Assembly: GCF_900116555.1 (NCBI RefSeq)
Contig: NZ_FPAT01000002.1
Location: forward strand, 124,001-188,000
Length of the DNA: 64,000 nt
Reading direction: 5' to 3'
DNA from: Actinopolyspora lacussalsi subsp. righensis
GTDB taxonomy: Bacteria > Actinomycetota > Actinomycetes > Mycobacteriales > Pseudonocardiaceae
The notes under the pieces were generated by a model that was not told the origin of the DNA, made no database searches, and saw only the letters and a list, made by a program, of their open reading frames with translations. The position numbers were made by a program, and so were the translations under genes. Of this stretch, positions 18,660-28,877 are shown in pieces; the stretch's first letter is position 1; every line of letters starts with the position of its first letter.

Positions 18660-18735
18660 CACGGCTCTCGCTCCGGGAGGCCCGATCTCGGGTAGCGACC
18701 TACACAACGTCGGGCCTTCCTCGCGAGAGCCGCAC
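18660..18735 (+). repeat. Structured GTAGCGACCTAC element, copy C
   Basis: Outer arms CGGCTCTCGC (18662-18671) and GCGAGAGCCG (18723-18732) are perfect. Inner arms GGAGGCCCGA (18676-18685) and TCGGGCCTTCC (18710-18720) pair with one extra base. The apex is GGTAGCGACCTAC (18691-18703). The inner arms differ from copy B yet keep pairing. Confidence 0.85.
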
Positions 18736-18822
18736 CGGAGAACCCGCGGCGGCGCCGAATGCGAGGGTGGCCGGAGCGCTGCCTGCGGGCGTGGTGGGAG
18801 CTCGGCCTTCGTCGGCGACAGC

Positions 18823-18857
18823 GGGGCGGCGATTTCGCGAGAAATCGACGCCGCCCC
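18823..18857. repeat. Short hairpin repeat, copy 4 with long stem
   Basis: The core CGATTTCGCGAGAAATCG (18830-18847) is extended by GGGGCGGC and GCCGCCCC arms with a two-base bulge. Confidence 0.88.
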
Positions 18858-18976
18858 GACGGCGAGCCGCCGCACCCGTTCGAGAGCGGGCGGTGGCCGC
18901 GGGAACTGCTCCACTCGGATGGTGTGACGGCCGCACCGGCGGACGTTGATGCGTCCGGAACGTTAGGCTGATCGGC

Positions 18977-20278
18977 GTGTCGGAAGACCTCACCGGGCGC
19001 CGTCTCGGCCACTACAAGATCGATGGAGTTCTCGGTCGCGGTGGCATGAGTGTCATGTACCGCGCCACCGATGTCCGCCTGGGGCGCAAGGTCGCCCTGA
19101 AGGTGATGGGTGAGCACATCACCGGGGACGGTGAGTTCCGTGAACGTTTCGTGGACGAGGCGCGCAACACCTCGGCCATCGACCACGCCAACATCGTTCC
19201 GCTCTACGACTTCGGTGAAGTCGACGGGATGCTCTACATCGCGATGCGGCTGGTCGAAGGGTCGGACCTCGCCAGCCTCATCTCGGAAGGGCCGATAGCC
19301 CCGAACCGCGCGGTCGAACTGCTGGGGCAGGTGGCCGAGGCGCTCGACACCCTGCACGAACAGGGTCTGGTGCACCTCGATCTCAAACCGGCCAACGTGC
19401 TGGTCACCTCCAGGGAGGCGTCGCACGAGCACGTCTACCTGGCCGACTTCGGGCTCACCAGGCGCGGCGCCACCGGGCATCGGACGAGCACCGGTGATTT
19501 CCTCGGCTCGCCCACCTACGCGGCGCCGGAGCATCTGCGCGGCGAGTCCGTCGACGGCAGGACCGACCTCTACGCGCTGGCGTGCATGCTGTTCGCCTGT
19601 CTGACCGGCGGTGCTCCCTACAAGGGCGAGGTGCAGGAGATCATCCAGGGGCATCTCCAGCTGGATCCTCCCCGGGTCACTTCCCGCGTGGCGCTGCCTC
19701 CCGCGATCGACGACGTGCTGCGCCGGGGGATGGGCAAGACGCCCGAGCAACGCTACGGCAACTGCAAGGAGCTCGTCGCCGCGACCAGGAACGCGTTGAG
19801 CCCGTTGGGGAAGCAGGGCGACCAACCGCCGCGTCCCGCTTTTCCGGAGGCGGCGCCCTCGGCCTCGCAACCACCACCTTCCGGCCCGCACCCCATGTCC
19901 TCCGGACCGGTTCCACCTCCGCCCCACTCGCAGCCCCCTCCGCAGTCGCAGCCCCAGTCGACGGTGCCGCCCGGTACGCCTCCCGGCGGAATGCCGCCTC
20001 CCGGGCCTGCTTCCGGCGCCGCGGGCGGCCCGGGGGCACCCGTCGGTCCGGGGACGGCACCTGGTGGAACGCCGCCCGTCGGTGGTGCCAGGCAGCCGAT
20101 GCCTCCCGGAACCCCGCAGCAGGGGCCGGGTGAACCGGTGCGGTTGCGCCCGCCGATGCCCGCGCAGTCGGCCTCCTTCGCCAAGAAGTCGGACAGCACC
20201 GCCCGCTGGCTGGTTCCGGTGCTGGCGATATCGGTGTTCACCGTGATCGTGGTGATTTTAATCATCGCGTTCGGCTAG
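18977..20278 (+). CDS. Membrane-anchored Ser/Thr protein kinase (non-RD type)
   Basis: A 433-residue Hanks-type kinase. The kinase domain (about 13-278) has GRGGMSV, K42, E61, DFG at 157-159 and APE at 183-185. The catalytic loop reads HLDLKPAN (133-140): Leu replaces the Arg of the usual HRD, so it is a non-RD kinase whose activation loop may not need phosphorylation. A Pro/Gly-rich linker (about 283-400) leads to one transmembrane helix (about 410-431) that ends the protein with almost no extracytoplasmic part, so there is no PASTA or other sensor domain. GTG 18977 is the start. It sits upstream of groEL, with a promoter and two CIRCE sites between them. Confidence 0.92.
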   Translation: MSEDLTGRRLGHYKIDGVLGRGGMSVMYRATDVRLGRKVALKVMGEHITGDGEFRERFVDEARNTSAIDHANIVPLYDFGEVDGMLYIAMRLVEGSDLASLISEGPIAPNRAVELLGQVAEALDTLHEQGLVHLDLKPANVLVTSREASHEHVYLADFGLTRRGATGHRTSTGDFLGSPTYAAPEHLRGESVDGRTDLYALACMLFACLTGGAPYKGEVQEIIQGHLQLDPPRVTSRVALPPAIDDVLRRGMGKTPEQRYGNCKELVAATRNALSPLGKQGDQPPRPAFPEAAPSASQPPPSGPHPMSSGPVPPPPHSQPPPQSQPQSTVPPGTPPGGMPPPGPASGAAGGPGAPVGPGTAPGGTPPVGGARQPMPPGTPQQGPGEPVRLRPPMPAQSASFAKKSDSTARWLVPVLAISVFTVIVVILIIAFG

Positions 20279-20416
20279 TACTCGCCGGTCGTCGCTGCTC
20301 GCGGCGGCTGCGCTTCGTCGGGAACCGGCCTCGCGGCCCCGGGAGCACCGGGTGCTTCCCGGCTCCCCGGCGCGGCCCGCGCCGGACATTTTCCCGAAAG
20401 CGTTCCACCCACTGGC

Positions 20417-20442
20417 TTGCACTCGTTGCCGGTGAGTGCTAA
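20417..20442. promoter_or_regulatory. CIRCE operator 1 (HrcA site)
   Basis: TTGCACTC, 9-base spacer, GAGTGCTAA. This matches the CIRCE consensus TTAGCACTC-N9-GAGTGCTAA with a changed left end. HrcA bound here would cover the -35 and -10 boxes. Confidence 0.92.
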
Positions 20443-20445
20443 ACA
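20417..20445 (+). promoter_or_regulatory. groEL promoter
   Basis: TTGCAC (20417-20422) and TAAACA (20440-20445) are separated by 17 bases. The boxes overlap the first CIRCE operator; the predicted start of transcription is near 20452, at the second operator. Confidence 0.6.
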
Positions 20446-20450
20446 CGATA

Positions 20451-20477
20451 CTGGCACTCAGTAGGGGTGAGTGCCAG
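20451..20477. promoter_or_regulatory. CIRCE operator 2 (HrcA site)
   Basis: CTGGCACTC, 9-base spacer, GAGTGCCAG: a perfect inverted repeat of CIRCE type around the predicted transcript start. Confidence 0.92.
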
Positions 20478-20517
20478 GTCGGGACGGTGAGGCCGTAACC
20501 GCGCATTCACGTGGTGA

Positions 20518-22269
<1,752 letters not shown>

Positions 22270-22348
22270 CGTCCGGTTAGGACGTTCTCGCCGCTGTCGC
22301 CGTCGTCGGCGGCGACAGCCACCGGCACCATCCGAGCATGTGCCTTAC

Positions 22349-22380
22349 GGAGGGCCGTTCCCGAAGGGGAGCGGCCCTCC
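22349..22380 (+). terminator. groEL terminator
   Basis: Arms GGAGGGCCGTTCCC and GGGAGCGGCCCTCC pair over 14 positions with one mismatch around a GAAG tetraloop, followed by GTTGTGT. A weaker hairpin (CTGTCGCC/GGCGACAG) precedes it at about 22294-22318. Confidence 0.9.
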
Positions 22381-22533
22381 GTTGTGTCCGGCGGGGAATC
22401 GCCGCCCCGTTCAGCTGATCCGGGTGCGCTGCTGGTCCGGCCGCTCGGAGAGGGGCGAGCCGCGTCAGACGGGCCGGCTTGACGTTGACAGCTCGATCGA
22501 GTGAGTAGCTCTCACACTTCCGGAGGAGTAACG

Positions 22534-22671
22534 GTGCGCCGCACGTCCCCCGAAACGGGCCACCGGTTAGAACCCGGCCAGGGCATCATGATTCACTCTG
22601 TGCTGCCGCTCCACGGTTTCCGACGAGGGTGGCCGCAGTGTTCCTTCCCCGAATCAGAGGAGGCGCCGTGA
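22534..22671 (+). CDS. 45-residue upstream ORF coupled to the GH84 gene
   Basis: GGAGGAG at 22522-22528 is followed after 5 bases by GTG and a 45-codon frame ending TGA at 22669-22671. That stop overlaps the GTG start of the GH84 lipoprotein in a GTGA arrangement, the classic translational-coupling overlap. The product (MRRTSPETGHRLEPGQGIMI...) has no recognisable domain. It may be a leader whose translation controls the downstream gene, or a true small protein. Support is the binding site and the overlap; codon bias is only moderate. Confidence 0.45.
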   Translation: MRRTSPETGHRLEPGQGIMIHSVLPLHGFRRGWPQCSFPESEEAP

Positions 22672-24716
22672 ACCGCTTCCGGCGAACTTCCCGCCGTTCG
22701 GCGGTACTGGCGTCGTTGGCGTGCGTGCTCGCTCTCCTGCTGGCGGGCTGCACCGGCGATCAGCCTCCCGATTCGGGCGAGACCGACCGCTCCGGGACGG
22801 GCACGGCCGCTCAGTCACCCGGTGGCGGCGAACTTCCCGAGGTGGTGCCGCGGCCGACCAGCATAATTCCCAACGGTGGGGACGTGCGCGTGTCGGGCAA
22901 GGTCGCCCTGGTCACCGATCCCACTGTGGAGCCGTGGACCCGCAGCCTGGCGGTGCGGGTGCTGCGCGCAATCGGTGCCGAGGAGGTCGTCGTGCGGGAG
23001 CCCGGTAGCTCCATCGATGACTCCGACCTGCGGGTTCGGCTGGGAAGCCGTTGGTCGCCCACGGTACGCAAGACCTTTCAGGACACCGAGCTGGACTTCC
23101 CGGACGGGGACGAGAAGCTGGCATCCGAGAGCTACGCGATATCGGTGCGCGACGGTCAGAGCCCGGCCATCGCGCTCGGCGGCATAGACCCCGCGGGCGC
23201 CTACTACGCCGTGCAGACGCTGCGGCAGCTCGCCACACCCGGGCGGGTCGCGGGGGTCGCTGTTCTCGACGAGCCGGAGATGTCCACTCGTGGAGTGATC
23301 GAAGGCTTCTACGGCAGTCCGTGGACCCATGCCGAGCGGATGGACCAACTCGCGTTCTACGGTTCCGTCAAGCTGAACAGCTACGTCTACGCACCGAAGG
23401 ACGACCCGTATCACCGCGACCGCTGGCGCGATCCCTATCCGACCGACCGCTTGCGGCGGTTGCGTGATCTGCAGCAGCAGGCCACGCAGCACCACGTCAA
23501 ATTCACGTTCGCGCTCTCGCCCGGCAAGTCGATCTGCTTCTCCGATCCGGACGACTGGCGTGCGCTGACGGACAAACTCCAGTCGTTGTACGACATCGGT
23601 ATCCGCAGCTTCTCGGTACCGTTCGACGACATCGACTACGCCGAGTGGAACTGCGAGTCGGACCGCGCCGAGTACGGTGCGCCCTCCGCACGTGCGGCGG
23701 GGGTGGCGCAGGCACGGCTGCTCAATCGGTTGCAGCGTGAGTTCCTCGACGCTCACGTCGGGACGATGCCGCTGCAGACGGTGCCGACCGAGTACTCCGA
23801 CACCGACAACTCACCGTACAAAACCGCGATTCGACAGCGGTTGGATCCCGCGGTCGAGGTGATGTGGACCGGTGAGGGAGTGATTCCGGAAGACATCACC
23901 GTCGACGACGCGGCCTCGGCCGAGCAGGTGTGGGGCAGGAAACCGCTGCTCTGGGACAACTATCCGGTCAACGACTACGACGCCACCGAGGGACTGATGA
24001 TGCTCGGCCCCTACGCCGAACGGCAACCGGGGCTGGGACTGCGACTCTCCGGGCTGGTGATCAACCCGATGAACCAGGCCGCCGCGAGCAAGGTGGTCGA
24101 GATCTCGGCGGCGGACTTCGCGTGGAACAGCACCGACTTCGACGAGCGACGGGCCTGGCACGAGGCCGCCGAGTACCTGGCCGGTGATCGTTTCCGGGGT
24201 GACGAACAGCGCTTTTCCCCGGACAGCGGGACGGTCAACGCCTTGATGGTCTTCTTCGACCTCAACCACACCGCTGTGCTGCCGGACGGTGAGCCGTGGC
24301 TGGAGCCCGCACCGGAGCTGCGGCGTCGCCTGGAGCGGTTCCGCGAGGCGTGGAACGACGATGCCTCGAACCGGCAGGGGGCGGTTTCCGAGCTGCGTGG
24401 TTACGCGCGCTCGATCGCCGAGGCCCCCGAGAAGATCCGGAAGGGAACCCCGGAGGATTTCGTCTCCGATGTGCGGCCCTGGTTGCGGGCCACTGATCTG
24501 TGGGGCGATGCCCTGCTGGCCGCACTGGACGGACTGTCCGCGCGGGCGTCGGGGGATTCGGCGACCGCTTCCGAGGAATTCCGCCGGGCCGCGGAGCTGG
24601 CCGCCCGCGCGGGTTCGGTGCGTACCGTCACGGGCGAGACACTGCCGCAGGGGCGGGTGCGCCTCGCGGACGGTGTGCTCGACGACTTCGTCCGCCAAGC
24701 CCCCGACATGCGGTGA
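22668..24716 (+). CDS. Lipoprotein GH84 beta-N-acetylglucosaminidase (hyaluronidase-like)
   Basis: A 682-residue secreted lipoprotein. The signal peptide ends in lipobox LLLAGC (C28). A non-catalytic N-terminal domain (about 60-200) is followed by the GH84 TIM barrel, which opens with MSTRGVIEGFYGSPWTH and has the catalytic Asp pair in PFDDIDY (D320, D321). Downstream family segments include YSDTDNSPY, WTGEGVIPEDIT and LWDNYPVNDYD. A C-terminal helical domain completes it. GH84 enzymes remove beta-linked N-acetylglucosamine by substrate-assisted catalysis; in bacteria the substrate may be host glycans or cell-wall fragments. GTG 22668 follows AGAGGAGG and overlaps the stop of the small ORF. 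Confidence 0.9.
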   Translation: MNRFRRTSRRSAVLASLACVLALLLAGCTGDQPPDSGETDRSGTGTAAQSPGGGELPEVVPRPTSIIPNGGDVRVSGKVALVTDPTVEPWTRSLAVRVLRAIGAEEVVVREPGSSIDDSDLRVRLGSRWSPTVRKTFQDTELDFPDGDEKLASESYAISVRDGQSPAIALGGIDPAGAYYAVQTLRQLATPGRVAGVAVLDEPEMSTRGVIEGFYGSPWTHAERMDQLAFYGSVKLNSYVYAPKDDPYHRDRWRDPYPTDRLRRLRDLQQQATQHHVKFTFALSPGKSICFSDPDDWRALTDKLQSLYDIGIRSFSVPFDDIDYAEWNCESDRAEYGAPSARAAGVAQARLLNRLQREFLDAHVGTMPLQTVPTEYSDTDNSPYKTAIRQRLDPAVEVMWTGEGVIPEDITVDDAASAEQVWGRKPLLWDNYPVNDYDATEGLMMLGPYAERQPGLGLRLSGLVINPMNQAAASKVVEISAADFAWNSTDFDERRAWHEAAEYLAGDRFRGDEQRFSPDSGTVNALMVFFDLNHTAVLPDGEPWLEPAPELRRRLERFREAWNDDASNRQGAVSELRGYARSIAEAPEKIRKGTPEDFVSDVRPWLRATDLWGDALLAALDGLSARASGDSATASEEFRRAAELAARAGSVRTVTGETLPQGRVRLADGVLDDFVRQAPDMR

Positions 24717-24750
24717 GCTTCCGAACGGGGCGTGGTTCGGTTCCGGAGTC

Positions 24751-25005
24751 TCACGCCTCCGGGACTATCAGCCAGCAGGCCAGATAGATCAGCAGTCCGG
24801 TGCCGAATCCCACCAGCGTGGCGGCGACCAGCAGGATACGCACGATCGTGGCGTCGATGCCGAACAGTTCCGCAGCGCCGCCGCAGACCCCCGCGATCAT
24901 TCGTTCGTCGCGGCTGCGGCGGAAGCGGTGCTCGCGGTGCTGCCCCGTCGAGGCCCGCTCTCCCGTGCCGGTTGGCGGTTGTCCGAGTTGTTCCTGGTTC
25001 GTCAT
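24751..25005 (-). CDS. PspC-domain small membrane protein
   Basis: An 84-residue protein: a hydrophilic start, then RRSRDERMIAGVCGGAAELFGIDATIVRILLVAATLVGFGTGLLIYLACWLIVPEA, the PspC domain with one or two hydrophobic helices. PspC proteins sense or stabilise membrane stress. ATG 25005 (MTNQEQLG) was chosen because the PspC fold begins soon after; the longer open frame upstream runs through a hairpin repeat and is not supported. It is convergent with the GH84 gene. A short hairpin repeat lies about 90 bp upstream. Confidence 0.9.
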   Translation of the reverse strand: MTNQEQLGQPPTGTGERASTGQHREHRFRRSRDERMIAGVCGGAAELFGIDATIVRILLVAATLVGFGTGLLIYLACWLIVPEA

Positions 25006-25092
25006 GACTCCAGTGAACCCGTCCGAGCGGCGTGACGACTCCGGGAAGTGCCCTGACCCGTCCCGTAGTCCCGAGGGAGCTACCCCGAGAGA

Positions 25093-25129
25093 CACCCCGG
25101 TGATTTCGCGAGAAATTGACACCGGGGTG
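25093..25129. repeat. Short hairpin repeat, copy 5 with covarying outer stem
   Basis: Core GATTTC-GCGA-GAAATT. Outer arms CACCCCGGT (25093-25101) and ACCGGGGTG (25121-25129) are wholly different from those of the other copies yet pair perfectly. It lies 49 bp after the SUFU gene stop. Confidence 0.88.
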
Positions 25130-25177
25130 GCGAGTCGTGTCGGCCGCGGGCACACCCGGCCCGGCTCCGCCGCGCCC

Positions 25178-25735
25178 CTAAGCCACCGGGGGGCGAAATA
25201 TGTCCAGCAGATCGGTCTCCCGCTCCTGCCAGCGGTCGTAGAGCACGTCGCTGCCGTAACGCGCCACCAGCTGGCTCTCTCCCCGGGAGATCGGCAGCAG
25301 GGTGATCAGGCGCAGCACGGCCTCGCCCGAACTGTCGCGGACCACGTCGAAGTCCTCGCCCAGGTAGGGGTGCGGGGCCGCCAGGGCTCCGCTGATCGAG
25401 GTGTCCGGCAGTAGTGCGCGATCGTTCATGATGAGCGCTCCCGGACCCACGCGGCTGTTCGACTCCTCGAGCAGCTCCGCGACGACACCGGTGAGGTGCC
25501 GCGCGTACAGCTCCTGTCCGTTGTGCAGGGTGCAGACCAGCTCGTGCGGCAGCGGGGCGCCGGCGGTACGCGAACGCAGCCCGCTGGTCAGCACCGAGAC
25601 GTGCCCGCCGTGCGGCGGATCGCAGTACACCAGGTGGTATCCCCGCTCCCGAGAGCCCGCCTCCGGGCTGTCCGCTCCGCGGATCCTGCCGAGGTAGTGC
25701 TCGACATGCGCGGGGAATTCACTGAACCGGCTCAA
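25178..25735 (-). CDS. Suppressor-of-fused (SUFU) domain protein, paralogue 1
   Basis: A roughly 185-residue cytosolic SUFU-fold protein. Marks are the N-terminal HVEHYLGRI, the central HLVYCDPP and LPHELVCTLHNGQELYARHL, PGALIMNDRALLPDTSISGAL, HPYLGEDFDVV and the C-terminal ITLLPISRGESQL...LLDIFRPPVA. The start is uncertain: TTG 25735 (LSRFSEFPAHVEHYLG) is preceded by GAGGTGG and fits the family; ATG 25828 would add 31 unlikely residues. A clear paralogue lies at 47.8 kb. Bacterial SUFU proteins are known as immunity proteins of polymorphic toxin systems, but no toxin gene is adjacent here. The divergent neighbour is a MoxR ATPase. Confidence 0.82.
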   Translation of the reverse strand: MSRFSEFPAHVEHYLGRIRGADSPEAGSRERGYHLVYCDPPHGGHVSVLTSGLRSRTAGAPLPHELVCTLHNGQELYARHLTGVVAELLEESNSRVGPGALIMNDRALLPDTSISGALAAPHPYLGEDFDVVRDSSGEAVLRLITLLPISRGESQLVARYGSDVLYDRWQERETDLLDIFRPPVA

Positions 25736-25944
25736 GATCCACCTCGGCTGTAGTTCGTTCCGCCACGTCAAGTATGCCCCCCGCTGGTCCGTGGCGGTTC
25801 CTCCTTCGCGATTCCGCTCGCGGATCACGACCTCCGCTCGGCATATCGTGCTCGCCCGGACGGTGTTTCACCGGCGAGTACGTGTTCCGGGAAGTGGGCA
25901 CGCACCGGAATCGCATGGGCACCGAAAGTCCTAGAATCAGTGGG

Positions 25945-26817
<873 letters not shown>

Positions 26818-26993
26818 GCCCTGAGCACGGGATTTCCGGTTGGTTCCAGCTCCGCCCGCCCTGTCGTGATCGCATGCGTTCGTCGTGAGGGTGCGTGCCC
26901 CGATCCGCGCGGATCGGGCGCGCGGTCCGGGAGAACACCGGGCGCGTGTTCCGCCTGGTCACCGTAGTGTTCCGGTCACACCACGTGGGAGAT

Positions 26994-27012
26994 CCTCGCG
27001 GTCATCGCGAGG
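26994..27012 (-). terminator. Possible small terminator between convergent genes
   Basis: CCTCGCG and CGCGAGG pair around GTCAT, 34 bp past the stop codon of the DUF4188 gene and after the MoxR gene. Only a 7-bp stem. Confidence 0.4.
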
Positions 27013-27045
27013 CCCGGCGATCCCGGTTCACGCGATGGTGCCCGC

Positions 27046-27498
27046 TCAGGCCCCGCGCTGCTTCGAGGAATCGGTGAACCCGCCCAGGCCGAATTCGGGC
27101 ATGTTTCGATAGATTGTGTGCATCTCGTCCGGATGGGTGACATAGGCCTCGTGGAAGATTCCGACGCTGCTGTCTCCTCCCACCCTGCGGTTGAACCTCC
27201 GCCATGCCGGCAGGTGTTCCTGGTCGGTACTACGGGCGTAGGCCAGCAAATGATCCATATCCCTCCAGTACTCGACCAGCAGGGTCGTCCGTCCGAACCA
27301 GACGTGATAGCCCAACATCCCCAGTTCCGGATGCTTCTGGAGTTCGAACAGCATGGGGCGCATCGCCAGAAAGCTCGGCAGCCATCGGTGAAACTTCCAC
27401 CACTTGTTGACGCGTATCCCGATCAGGAAGACGACGGTTCCGTCGGGTGCCTCGGCGGCGTACCGCCCACTCCTCGGGGAGTTGCGTCCCATCATCAC
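27046..27498 (-). CDS. DUF4188 (monooxygenase-like) protein
   Basis: A 150-residue protein of the DUF4188 family, annotated in databases as monooxygenase-like with an alpha/beta ferredoxin-type fold. Family segments are GRYAAEAPDGTVVFLIGIRVNKWWKFHRWLP, LGMLGYHVWFGRTTLLVEYWRDMDHLLAYAR, then PAWRRFNRRVG and VGIFHEAYVTHPDEMHTIYRNMPEFGLG. No cofactor-binding motif is visible, and catalytic activity is unproven for the family. The gene stands alone, with a 587-bp upstream gap. The start at ATG 27498 gives three consecutive Met codons; any could be used. Confidence 0.82.
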   Translation of the reverse strand: MMMGRNSPRSGRYAAEAPDGTVVFLIGIRVNKWWKFHRWLPSFLAMRPMLFELQKHPELGMLGYHVWFGRTTLLVEYWRDMDHLLAYARSTDQEHLPAWRRFNRRVGGDSSVGIFHEAYVTHPDEMHTIYRNMPEFGLGGFTDSSKQRGA

Positions 27499-28085
27499 CC
27501 CAACGTTCGACCCGCTTGAGCGTTTCCCGCAAGCGAGACGCGACGCTTGCGCCTGGTGCCCACAGGTTCGGAGCGATCAACCAGGTTCAGTGTCGGTTGT
27601 GGCCGCATCTTTCGGGCCAGCTGCCTCACCGAAAATCCCGACACTGCCTGAGTTCTCGAAGTCACCGAACAGCGAACACAGCTCACTATACGGTTTGATC
27701 AACGACAAGCACCACTCTTGTACGCAACCATGTTGTCATCGCACGATCGACACCCCGCCGAACAGCCTTCCGGGGGCACGGCGTCCCGTTCCGCCTCCAA
27801 CGGGAGGGCCGACTCGTGAACCGGGCTCCCCCCCCCCGCGGCAACGGGCAGCCCGGCGGTTTCGTGGGCGATCGAGCCGGGTGTAGGCAGCGCCGGGCGC
27901 GTGTGTGTATACTGTCCCTTGGTCGTCGTATTTCTGGGTCCGTGTTTGTGCACGCTCGCAGGATGTTGATGCGGGCGAGCTGCTGTCTTTGGTTGTAGCT
28001 GGAGTAGTTGCCGTCTGAGATCTTCCGGCCCGGGTGTTCGCGAGGTGCGTTCACCCGTCATACCAGCTTCCGTAAGGAGACAGAC
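27499..28085. other. 587-bp intergenic region with csp leader and poly-C tract
   Basis: Between the divergent DUF4188 and csp copy 2 genes. The middle (27660-27760) is AT-richer and holds TATAGT-like -10 candidates on the minus strand. A run of ten C residues lies at 27838-27847. A TATACT box at 27908-27913 on the plus strand would give the cold-shock gene a leader of about 165 bases, as cold-shock mRNAs often have. No ORF is supported. Confidence 0.55.
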
Positions 28086-28289
28086 ATGGCACAGGGAACC
28101 GTGAAGTGGTTCAACTCGGAAAAGGGCTTCGGCTTCATCGCCCCCGACGAGGGCGGGCCGGACATCTTCGTGCACTACTCGGCGATTGACGCCTCGGGCT
28201 TCCGTACCCTGGAGGAGAACCAGCAGGTGGACTACGAGGCCAGCCAGGGCAGCAAGGGCCCGCAGGCCGACGTGGTTCGCGTGCTCTGA
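28086..28289 (+). CDS. Cold-shock domain protein (CspA family), copy 2
   Basis: A 67-residue cold-shock domain with [16 protein letters not shown] and [20 protein letters not shown], the classic actinobacterial CspA sequence. It should bind single-stranded nucleic acid as an RNA chaperone. ATG 28086 follows AAGGAG. A long, probably structured leader precedes it and a strong hairpin terminator follows, so it is a single-gene transcript. A second csp gene lies at 18.4 kb. Confidence 0.97.
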   Translation: MAQGTVKWFNSEKGFGFIAPDEGGPDIFVHYSAIDASGFRTLEENQQVDYEASQGSKGPQADVVRVL

Positions 28290-28313
28290 GTCTTTCGCAG
28301 AGCTTTTTCCGGT

Positions 28314-28341
28314 GGCTCCTCATCCGCTCGGATGGGGAGCC
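28314..28341 (+). terminator. csp copy 2 terminator
   Basis: GGCTCCTCATCCG and CGGATGGGGAGCC pair over 13 positions with one mismatch around a CTC loop, 24 bp after the stop codon and followed by ATCGGCTTTTC. Confidence 0.88.
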
Positions 28342-28497
28342 ATCGGCTTTTCGGGTGATCGACTGCACCCGCCACCTCTCGCAGACCACCCGGCCGTTCG
28401 GTACTTCGTCCGAGTGGTTCCAAGGAGCACTATCAGTATTACGAAACCCTCGCGTCACGCTCGGCCCCAGAGCCACGGCAAGACGGGCAACCATCCG

Positions 28498-28674
28498 GTG
28501 CCGTCGTCCCGCGGACGCGTCCCCATTCCCGAGACCGTCAGCACGGTCCAGTTCATCGAACCGGCGCACACCCGGGAGCTGCCCGAGCAGTACTCCCCGG
28601 TCGCCGATCACAGCGACGCCGCCATGCGCGGACTACGCACTCCGTTCGACACCGATCCCTTCCGGGAACCCTGA
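28498..28674 (+). CDS. Possible small hypothetical protein
   Basis: A frame of 58 residues from GTG 28498 to TGA 28674 (MPSSRGRVPIPETVSTVQFIEPAH...DTDPFREP) with strong G/C preference at third codon positions, unlike the rest of this 588-bp gap. The frame stays open upstream, where AAGGAG near 28425 is followed only by ATC/ATT codons, so the true start is unclear. No family was recognised. It lies between a csp terminator and a short hairpin repeat. Confidence 0.35.
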   Translation: MPSSRGRVPIPETVSTVQFIEPAHTRELPEQYSPVADHSDAAMRGLRTPFDTDPFREP

Positions 28675-28797
28675 ACGGCACGATGCGTCCCCGGGTTGGT
28701 GGGGCGAATTCCGGGGCGGACGCCCATTACCGCAGAGGTATCCCGGGTGGAGTCGCACCGTCCGCGTGACGGAGGCAATGGCCGGTGCTCGACCCGG

Positions 28798-28815
28798 CGA
28801 TTTCTCGCGAAATCG
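28798..28815. repeat. Short hairpin repeat, copy 6
   Basis: CGATTTCTCGCGAAATCG, followed by ACGCC that can pair with the preceding GGC. It lies 62 bp past the stop codon of the hypothetical gene on the minus strand. Confidence 0.85.
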
Positions 28816-28877
28816 ACGCCGTCCCGCTGCCCTGCCGCATCCCGTCGACCCACTACGCCCGTCGCGTGGGAGGGCTG

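Larger units (their letters stand above)
18608..18976. other. 369-bp intergenic region filled by a composite repeat
   Basis: Between csp copy 1 and the kinase gene. It is almost wholly a composite repeat: GTGGCGGAACCTC, structured element C, the shared tail and short hairpin copy 4. No gene is supported. The kinase promoter must lie in its last 100 bp. Confidence 0.8.

Noticed and set aside
9844..18848. CRISPR array from the repeated blocks
   Set aside because: Copies are few, several kb apart, in both orientations and without regular spacers or cas genes.
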